From assembly GCA_029964075.1 (NCBI GenBank), contig CM057146.1, positions 9,505,501-9,569,500 on the forward strand: a stretch of DNA of 64,000 nucleotides. Reading direction: 5' to 3'. Below, in pieces: positions 49,232 through 59,800 of this stretch. The notes beneath the pieces are model-generated. The model was not told where the DNA came from and did not search any database. It was given only the letters and a program-made list of their open reading frames with translations. The stretch's first letter is position 1. Each line of letters begins with the position of its first letter. Position numbers and translations under genes: made by a program. The DNA comes from Patiria pectinifera (lineage: Eukaryota > Echinodermata > Asteroidea > Valvatida > Asterinidae).

Positions 49232-49895
49232 TAAAGGCCTTCAAAATATGCACCTTTAATGTGAGGTCTGTTCAATTTTCATCTATAACTATAAGACGTT
49301 CCCGTGAAGGTAAATGGGCCTTATGCATGCATGAGTTGGCCATTTTTGTCGAGTTCCCTGAATGTATTTCATAAATTGTTATCTGATGAATGGGATGGCG
49401 CCAGACTATTTATGCAGCCTTATTTTATTGTCATTTTTTTTTTTTAATCTGGCTTGAAACATTATGGACTGTTTTATTACAAATTTTAAATTATTCATTG
49501 AAGCAGGCTTGACTTAATTAGTAATTTACTTGCTTTCATTTCTCTTCGCAAGATCCAAAAATGAAGATTTTGCCTCACTGTTATTTCAATATGGCCGACT
49601 CATGAATAAGGCCCATGGCAAGTTACAACCAAATCGGACCTATAGTTCTACAGATATAGGCCTTACAGAAATGCACCTTTAATATGACGTCACATGTCAC
49701 ATGGTATATGATGACATCATCATGACGTCACTTCAATCTTCATCTATAGCACATCCCGGTCTAGGTACATACCAAGTTTTAACCCACTCAGACATGTAGT
49801 TCTGTAAATATAGGCCTTCAAAATATGCACCTTTAATGTGACGTCACATGGCGTGATGACGTCATCATGACGTCATCGTGACGTCACATCTTCAT
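49232..49895. repeat. TGACGTCA-rich tandem repeat interrupted by a MITE
   Basis: Units with AAATATGCACCTTTAATGTG occur near 49240, 49665 and 49830. The right part has at least six TGACGTCA/GTGACGTCAC sites. MITE C copy 3 (49314-49616) sits inside. Confidence 0.7.
49314..49616. mobile_element. TIR MITE family C, copy 3
   Basis: The ends ATGGGCCTTATGCATGCATG and CATGAATAAGGCCCAT; the body is as at 6022-6332. Confidence 0.8.
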
Positions 49896-50191
49896 ATGAT
49901 GGTTAATGACTATGCAAAGTTTAAAATTTATAGTATTTAAAAAAGTTCCCACAGTGACTTGTACAAAAAAGTGTACAAAACCTATGGCAAAAAAGTGGAA
50001 GAGGAAAAAAAATGAAAAAATAAAATTGAGACGGGTCTTGCAAAAGCCTCCTTGTACATGTTGTATAATGCGGTTAATATGGACACATATCTTATGGACA
50101 TTTTATTTCATGTGTGCAAATGTGTGCCACATGTATGACAGCACCTCTAAACATGCGTAGAAAATAGCATTTAGTGCTGTGGCCTCGTGAA

Positions 50192-50560
50192 AATAGCACT
50201 GGAGTGCTGTGGCCTCGTGGTTAAGGGCACTGGATTCGCGGTCTGTGGGTAAAGCTGCAGGTTGTGGGTTCGAGTCCAGCCTGGGGTCATGGTGCGTGTG
50301 CCCTTGGGCAAGGCAGTTTGTCACTCATTGCTTCTCTTCACCCAGGAGTAGATGGGTACCTGTGAGGGCAGAGATGGTTATTGTGGTTGATTTTAGCTGC
50401 TTTGCGCTAAAATGGCAGCATCGAGCTGTATACTCCCCAGGGAGCTGAGATTGTTCTTTGGAATGTTTTATTGGCCCAATGAGCGGGGGTAATAATGATG
50501 TAGCGCCTTGAGCACCAGTCCTGGTGGATACGTGCGCTTTATAAACACCCACTGTTATTA
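50192..50560 (+). mobile_element. tRNA-derived SINE (family 4)
   Basis: The head is GTGCTGTGGCCTCGTGGTTA with the B-box GTGGGTTCGAGTCCAGC; the body has TTGGGCAAGGCAGTTTGTCA and the tail GTGCGCTTTATAAACACCC, then TTATTAT. The tail resembles L2/V-SINE type ends. It lies in the TMC 3' flank; a minus-strand AATAAA near 50470 could serve TMC polyadenylation. Confidence 0.85.
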
Positions 50561-50639
50561 TCAGTTTTATGGAAATTGAAACAGTATAAATTAAAAATTA
50601 GAAAAAAGTTAGCGTTGCTATAAGCCAATGGACCCGAGA

Positions 50640-50779
50640 CGTACATGCAATGACGTAATGGCTTTGTTTACATATGTGCTTTCCTATGGGAGTGAAGTCG
50701 GGACGCCAGATAAAGTGGGGACCGTCTACTACATAGGAAAGCGCACATGTAAACAAAGCGTGACGTCATCACGTCTTAG
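50640..50779. repeat. Inverted repeat just downstream of TMC
   Basis: GCTTTGTTTACATATGTGCT pairs with the inverse at about 50738-50760, with TGACGT/ACGTCA outside. It lies within 40 bp of the TMC stop codon on the transcript 3' side. Confidence 0.65.
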
Positions 50780-50814
50780 GCCTATTAACAGATGCCAATG
50801 TTTTGAATTTTGTT

Positions 50815-53800
50815 TTAGGATTGAGTAGAGAAGGGGTGGGCGTCCATGGGGCCGCCTCCTGACCAGGCCTGGGAGGGGTGCTTCGGGGGATGAGTCTTCT
50901 GGCTCTTCTGGGGTAGGATGTGGCGCTTCTTGTGCCCCTTGGTGTTGGGTTCCAACTCGTGGAGACGCGTCAGCAGAAAGTGCTTGTCACGACCCTCCTG
51001 GATTGTGAGACAGAAATGTTGTAACTTCATGTTTACATGTTACAGAGGCATAGAAACAAACTGTAAGAAAACGTTTTCGATTTTAAGAGAAAACAAAGGT
51101 TTGAAATATTACTCTGCAGAAAACATATTTAAACAATAATTTTCTGAGTGTAAACATGCTGGCACAGAAAGAATATAATTTCTTCTGTTCTCTTTAAAAG
51201 ATTTTTCTAAAGTGTTTTTGTTGCATGCAGGCATGCAACTTTCCTCAGATCTGCTGATGTCCTCGTTTTTCACTTCTCATAAATGCCATTACCAATTCGG
51301 GCGATTCACAATGCAGTGCGCCACCAAGAGTTTGCCATGGAGAGTCTATTTTTCAAGTTTACGGTCCACAAAACATGGCCCATTTGAATGGGTCAGTAGA
51401 CAACTTGAGCTAATTTGCTATAGATTGGGGCCCAGCATTCTGCCGCCTTACAAAAACACCATATTGATAAAAAGAAAAAGAAAAGGGCAAACAGATACTC
51501 GAATCATACATTTACGATACTACTACTGACCTGACCAACTAACAATTTCAAACGTCGCGCTGCAAATTTGTCGACCATCTCCCACAATGCACAGGGAAAA
51601 ATGAACTCTCCGTGGCAAAGTCTTGGTGGCGCACTGCATTGTGAATCGCCCGAATTGAAAAACACTGTACAAAGTCTTGTGGGTTTTTGAATTTCCTCGT
51701 TTTTTTTTCTTTCTAAATTCCCAGTTGCATGCCTGTACATATGATATATGTACAGATACAGTGAGTATCATTTATCAAGCAAACAAAACTTGTGAAATTG
51801 CGACAGGTCTGCTGGACTCTTGGCTACGTGACAGGTACCAGTGGACATTGCCAACTCACCATGATAAGTTGCTCTTTCAGCCGGTTCACGAGCTCATTGT
51901 GGGCAGAGGCGATGGCGTGGTAGTAGTACAGTATCAGTCTGCATCGAAAAAAAATTAATAAATGGATACGTGTTAATAAAAAGGACAAACATTTTCCAGT
52001 GTAAAGCAGAGCTTTTATCAGACAAATTAACCAGTTTGCGTCGGAGGACGTGATAACATGCACTGGCTGTTTTTATACACAGGCACGGCTGACGGGTTAA
52101 GACGTCAAGATTGCCTTGACTCGCCTCCGGGTGACGTCTGAACACGCTTTACGGCTTATCCCTCGTGCCTTTTGTACACACGCACAAAGTCCATGAAGTC
52201 TGTGGACCGTGTGTTGATCTTGAATTGGACGTTGTGCATACACGGCCTACTGTTGTCAATTTACGCTCCAGTGCACACCCCAGAGTTTTGAAACATAATG
52301 AGGTTTCGGCAAGAAATATCGTGCAAATACTGTTGAAATGACTCTTGCGAATCAGTATTTGTGGCGTTTGGCTGTATATATGAAGTTGGCTTAAAAATTT
52401 TTGCCTTTTGCGAAAAATTGAAACTTTTGACAAAAATAATCCCCGCGCAAAGTGGTTATACCCTACCGGTGAGAAAATGAAATTAAATCTGGTGTTTCTG
52501 CATCGCATTAGAAATTTAGAACCCCCTAGACATTTGAAAAAAAAAAGTTTTTGATTTTTATATCATTTGATGTTCTGGTTGTTGAACAAAGCAAAACCTG
52601 TCATGGACTGTGCTCACCTCATATTTTATATGGTATCATTAAACCAAATATGAACATTTTCATCATGTCAACGATTTGTACAGGTCGCATTACATATGGG
52701 CCATGTGCTCTGTGACGGCATGCTGTCAGGCCACCATCGGGTTGACTGAGCTTCAAAGCTTGATTTGAAGACAACACTATTTGAAAACACTTCACTAGAC
52801 AACAGTGATTTTGGTGACCTGTATTCAAATCAGCATAATAACACTATTCTTGCAAATTTTTCAACGATTTTTTTTCACCACGAATGGTCGAAGAGCTAAA
52901 CTTCAGTACATTATTTAAAAAAAAAACAGTTCAAATAAGTTAATTAGGTTAAAATTCCTGTCAAAAGTGGGTTTCCTTCTTTTTGCACCGCTGATGCATG
53001 CACAACAGAAGAGAACCATTCGCTAAAAGTTGGCATCAAGTGATCGCAATTTCCAATTTCGTAAACAAATTCCACATGGTCTACATGCTCTCAACGTGAT
53101 TTCATATCATACAATTATATCATCCTCAATGCCGTGCCCAATAACCAAACCACTCTCCAAATATAAACCCCATATCCACACTCCAGATTTCATCAAATTA
53201 GACATCTGGCGGTGGGAGGAACAGCTCATCTTTCAAGAGCACAACACACATTTTAAGGGGAAGACTGCACACAGCAGTGCTGTCTCAAAACCTCTGCCCC
53301 CTCCCTCTGCTGAATCAGTACTTACAGGAGAACGACGATGCAAGGCACAACAAAGGCCGCCGAGCCGATGAACTTGAAGACTTCCTCGAAGAAGTTGTTG
53401 AACTGCTCAATGGTTGTGGTGATGACAGCCCACATGGTGACTTGACCACGGAATGGGCCACAACCGCGCGATGGCTCAATACTGTAAGGATACAAGAAAA
53501 AGATCCCAGGGGAACACTAATTTGGTTATCTGGAGTACAATATGCAGATGGGCAATTCCACGGTTACTCGCGTTACATTTCGTAACGTGAGTAACCGATT
53601 TTGTGCGTCTTGTTTATCATACACAACACATATTTCTGGATGTCATCTTTGGTGCTTAGGTAGGTCTAGGTCTACTCTATCTACCATGGGGATATCAGTT
53701 ATTAAACCTTTTCTAGTAAGGTAATTACAGCCCAAGGAAACTCAAAAGTACATCAAAAACGTAACGTGAGTAACCGTGGAATTGCCCAGATGAAGGTTCG

Positions 53801-56800
53801 TGCAATTAAACACAAACCAATTTTCACAGTGTCTGGGGAAACAACTATGCCCAGTGACTACGTGTATTTATAATAAGAGTTAAAAGGAATATGCCACATT
53901 TGCAAACATCAAAAAACAAAACTAGCAGGAAATACCTTGCTGGACTGTTAGTGAAGACGGTCTAATACATCCTGTAAAATCATGGCACCTGGTGTGCTGT
54001 CATTTTCAAAAAGAGTGGTATTTTTTGGCACCAATGTCAAATACTGGTCCGCCAACCAGCATTTGAAAAAGTTTTTTTTTTTCAAATGCTACCCCCAATT
54101 TAACATATCCAATTTAACATATAAATTGTCCGCATTTTGTTTGCAATCGATTACATGAACGGGTACAAGTTAGCTAGACTAGTTTCCCAACCTTACAATT
54201 TCCTGACATCTATAAATTACTCTGTTTCATCTCAAGTGGGGTCAAGACATCAGGAACATGATTGGTTTTCTTGGTTTTACAAGCATCTACGAACACAAAA
54301 CTTCAAACAAGTCTGTGTAATGATATTTGCTGAAAAATACTAACCCCCCCCCTAAATCCATCCATTTCTTAAAATTACAGTAAAAGCAAATGTTGTTTAT
54401 TCCCTTTCAATCTTTTTAAAAAAAAATGTTCATCAGTAACTCACGCTCCAATGGAGTACCCAACAGGTATGATGCAGCCCATGAACGTGATCAACAGAAT
54501 GACCATGAAGAAGATGCCAGAACGCGACGCACGGAACGGTCGGGATGAAGGCACCATGTTATACAGCAAACTCCACTTCTTCAGGTAGAAGAAGACGAGG
54601 CACTTGACCAGACTGATAGCTGGCAGGAACGGGCAGTAGAACGATCCAATCCTAAAGAGAGAAAATTTTTTTTTTTCAGAAATCAGTATTTTTCTGCGGG
54701 GCAATTTTACACGCGTTGCTGTGTACGCATCGTCATTGGAAAGCTTTGGCGCTTCCAAGTCATCATGCGTTCATTCCAAAATGCGCCTGCGTCTAGCCCC
54801 GTTTTGCCCCGTGAACAAGATGGCGCATATTACCGTGAAACACATTATTCAACAAACATTTTCTATTTTATTAAATTAAATGGAGTCCAAAATGACAAAA
54901 ATATCATATGAAAACGCAAGTATGAATTTTCTTTCACTAAATTTTCAAGAAAACAAAACTCATTCCAATAATTTGTTTGAATACATCTCTTTCTTTATAT
55001 TGGTTTTGGACATCAAAACTCATTATGCTAATTATCGGGGTCCATATCCACAAGCAAAAGCTTTCTTATGGGTTCCACATCTCTATTAATTGTATTTATT
55101 ATCTGCTTATTACCTTGTATTCATGCAAATTATGAGATGAAATAAAGTTAAGTTCAAGTTCAGTCAATAAGGTGCAATTAGGTTATAACTCCATTCTGCA
55201 AGAAAGTCGTATCTTGCGCGGAAACGCTCCGTGCGACAAGGTCGTGTCTCGACGTCCATTGACTTTGAGTGTGCATCTAGGTTATTTTAAGTGAGATACT
55301 ACCTTTCGACATTCTGAAACAAGCCTTTCACGTACGGCCCATTTTAGGAGATACGACCTTGTTGCATAGACATGAAGAGTTGTTGATAGACATCCATTTC
55401 ATTAACCCTTTCATTACCACAATGTTTATTGACTTGGCTCTCCCCATGACCAAATTGTTTGCTCAGTCATGTGGAAATCACTAGAGCGTGAAACAAACGA
55501 CCACAAGTCCAAAACTCACTTTTTTCAACCCAGATTTTCACTACCAAGGAGTGATTTAAATCATAGGTGTTGTGTGTAAAGTTTGTTCCTTGAACCTTAC
55601 TCTTTTATGTGATGTAAAAATGAAGTCCATACGTGCAAATATAAGAAAGTTATGCCTTTTTCTTCATTTGGTCCCATTTATCAAACTGCAAGCCATTTCA
55701 CCACATGACCAAATGGCACTCCATACCTCAAATTGTGCGTGGATACTTCTGAAGCACTTTTCTCATTTTTTTGTAATGGTAACACTGTGAATAAACTACA
55801 CCATTAGAACGATCCGAAAACACTCTTTCAGCTGGTATATGGTTGATGTATGGGCGGCCAAACATATCAACATGCCGCCTTTCTGAAAAGTAGTAAATAA
55901 TCTGTGTTGAGGGTGTTCTGTGTGTGGTTTCCTGGTCGACTAAAGTCGCCCATGGGAACCAGCAGGGGGGTTCTTCTTGTCGACAAAAGTCGCCCATGGT
56001 AAGGAAAGGGTTAAAGAAAAATGTTTGGACTTTCTGAAAAGTGGAGGCGCAACAGGTACAAGAACTCACCAACACAGTGCCTGGGAGTAGACGATGGCCA
56101 GAACATTCTTGGGGATCTCGAATTCCATCTTGCCCAGGGTCTGGACTATGCCAAAGTGCAGGTACTTGGCAGCAATTCTGAAGGGAAAAAACAATCACGA
56201 AACAAAATGTTTTATACTGTCATCAGAATACCAAAAAAAAAAAGGAACACCCAAGGCCAAAAAAAAAAAAGTCTCCGGTTTCTGGTATGGAGCTTGCCCC
56301 AAAAGTGGTGCGGCAACGCGGCCTTTTTTTTTTTTTTACCTGGTTTTTTTTTTTTTTTTTGGCTTCAAATGTCGGCTGATGACTGCAAATGGTGCCCGAC
56401 TAAACTGAGTGCAAATATATGGGAGTCCAGAGAGGCCACATAAATCTTATTCTCGATCATAACCCCATCTAAAACCACGTTAAAATTGTGCAGCAGCAGA
56501 ATTCCAGTCAAACCAGTGAGTTTGGCGGTTTTGAAACATCATCTTGTATTGAAAAAAAACTTTTTCATTTTGCCGACGCGCATGGCTACGGCGACGCGCG
56601 CGCATACCAGAAACCGGAGACTTTTTTTTTTTGGCCCAAGATAATAGTCTTATTTTTCGACATGGGAATTTTTCGACATGGGAAAATACCAACACTTTCA
56701 AACCAGTGTTACTTCAAATGTGCATCATCCACCTGATCACTACAAACCAACTGTTCATCTTCGAGATAGATAATCAAAGTTGGTAAATCTCAAAGTTGGT

Positions 56801-59800
56801 GACTTGTTGGGATGTTTTACCGACTATTATGATAGATACAGATATGCAGATAGAGAATTAAGTCACTGATTTGTGTGACTCGACAGTCGAGTCATTTTAG
56901 AGAAGTGACTCGATTCGAGTCGAGTTATTCATTTATTTATTTATACAAGCCTTACTTAATTTTTCACTGGCAAAAATACTGCCCAGGTTATCATATTATT
57001 TATGGAGTAAAGCCTGTCAATTGTATTTCCTTTTTGGCAAAGATAGCCACAGAAACTTAATCTTTTTTGGCAAAGTAAGCCACAGAAACGTAATCTTTTT
57101 ACGGAAAGTTAGCCACTGAAATTATTCAATTTATTATTCAAATCTAAAAATTAATGTGGCCTGATGTATGTACCTCTGTCATTTCTGTTTTAGCCTCTGA
57201 AGAAGAACTTGCTAAGTTCGCAACGTCAGGCCACATTAATTTTTAGATTTATATATTTCAGGTCCATCCAGTCTGTAAGCAGTTTGCAGCAGTCTTTCTT
57301 TTTTTCATGTTTTTTTTTCAATTTATTATTCAATTAACTAATCTGGCAACCACTAAAATCCCATTGTATTGTATTGTATTGTATTGTATTGCATTGTGTT
57401 TGTAATGTATTGTATTTGTATACATGTTTGTAGTCATGTTTTTATTGTATGCAGGGCCCCAGTGGAAACCAGTTTTGAACTGTTTGGGCATACCCTGGGT
57501 AAAAGAACGTAATAAATAAATAAATAAATAAAGAGTGACTCACTTGCGAGGGAATTCCCAGAGCAGCACCACCAGGACAACGGCTGCAAAGTCAGTGATG
57601 GAGAGTTTGTAGAACTCCTGGCCTATGTAGGTCTCCCAACACTGAAGGATTGCAATTAAATAAAAAAAAAACGCACTTATTTGCAATTTTACATGACAAT
57701 GATATTAATCAATCATTTGCATCCAAGATTTCACGTTTATTGCATACAATTTTACAACCATAAGAAGATACAGTAAACCACAACAGAACTTGGAATAGTA
57801 TGGGGTGCTGTGGTCCAATGGTTACGGTGTTCGACTCGTGTGCCGTGGTACATGGGTTCTAATCCTGACCGTGGGAACATGGTGCTTGTGCTCTTGAGCA
57901 AGGCACTTTACCATTATTGCTTCGTCCTTCGGATGGGACGTAAAGCCGTAGGTCCTGTGTGTTGTGAAATGCAAGTTAAAGAACCCAGTAACACTTGTCG
58001 CTAAGAGAAGGGGTTTGCCCCGGTGTTTCTGGCAGTGGCTGCAATATGCGCCGCAGCACCTTGTAAACCCTTATAAAGGCGCTACACAATGGGTCTCATA
58101 TTTCTCATGTACTTCATTTACCTGTCTCTAATAATGGACATAATTTCCAGCGCCTTGAGTACCTAATTGTTGGTAGATACGTTCGCTATATAAGACTCCA
58201 GTATTATTATTATATTACTACGGTAGGACCACCATTTCTGGGATGCCTAGTATGAACAAAAGCTTCCGATACAGTGTCGGATTATTTTTTGGGAATCAAA
58301 ATTTGGAACAACATTCGAGGTGCCACACAGATAAGGTTGAAATTTAGACTCCTATAAAATCCGGCCTCTTTGGACTCTTAACCCTCCCGTTAATTCTGTC
58401 AACTAAAGCCCTGTCCGCACTGGACTTTTTTTGGTCAAACTAACCGAGACTATGGGTACTTTTCCCATTTTAAGTCCAGTGCGGACAGCCTAGGACGTTT
58501 TCCTCTCGGTTACTTTTCCTGAGTCCAGCGGTTACTTTTACTGGCCAACTGCTGCCCAGGAAAACTTCCCACGCGCCCAGGAAAACTGACCAGGTCACTT
58601 TTCCCGAGACGATAAGTCCAGTGCGGACAGTGCGAGTCGGTAAAAGCGGCTCAGGAAAGCGTACATCCGGCCCGAGCGCTCTGTTATGCATACAGAGACC
58701 GCAGGAACCTGTACGTGTGCAGTGGCCGAACATTTTGTAGAAACACGCTGCGGTGTATCATCAAGTCCGAGCGGTAAAATCTCGTTAAAATATATATTTT
58801 AACGGACAAATACATACACAGAGAAGAGAGATCACGTTCTGAGAATTAATTTGCGGAAATTATCTTTCTCCACCGATGTATGTTATTTTCTACGATCCAA
58901 ATTCGTCCTGATACGCTACTGTAGTCATGCACGGAACATCATGGTCCGGTACCGTACGTAGGCCGTAGTCACTGGTTCCTGGCCCACATCATACAATGTA
59001 TCTTCGATTCTGTAGGCATGCGATGGGAACCAACGAATACTGATGGCACTGCTGCCGCGCGGAACATCGTACAGCGGCATGGCTTCGACGACGTGCATCA
59101 CAAATGCGTCAGAATTATAGGCCTTTTCGTCAAGATTTAGCGTGTCAAAATGAACTAATATCGTGTAAACGATTATGTTGTGCATGCAAATGGCGTGTGT
59201 AATATTACTGTGCGTATCGGCGGCTGAAAATGTGATCGGCAATTTGTTTTCTGTGTACGGTGAGTCATTATACTGACACTGTGACAGCTCGGTTACTTCT
59301 CCCACGCGGTCTGGGTAAATTTTCCCGTGTCGGAAGTCCAAGTGCGGACAGTGGTTACATTTGACCATTTCTCATTTTACCATCGTCTCGGTAAAACCTT
59401 CCAAAAAAAAAGTCCAGTGCGGACACGGCTTAAGACATGCCCAATACATCCAATAAGTCTGTACTTCACAGAGTCCGAATTTCATGATACTTCAGCCCGG
59501 CTGACTTACTTTCAAGTCGCCAGCACTGCAGACTCCGCAGGTGTCTTCGGCCGTCTCACTGCAGGAGATCTGTGGAAAGAGGGAGAAGAACAACACTCCC
59601 AAGGAGGCCAGGCGAAGAAATACCGTCCTGGAAAAAAAAAGAAGAAACTACATTTTGGATGCGTGGTGAAACCAAGACAGAGGAAGAAACATCTGAGATG
59701 TCTCAACCTTCGGTCCAGTACTGCTATCGGTGAGGACCCTCAATTTTGTCAAAATTTTTCAAACAATCCACGAAGGGAACTGACAAGATTTATGGCTTCT

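Noticed and set aside
53277..53585. 102-codon plus-strand frame
   Set aside because: Antisense shadow of TMC exon 53326-53481.
56021..56443. 140-codon plus-strand frame
   Set aside because: It is the shadow of TMC exon 56070-56177 on the other strand, continued into MITE E.
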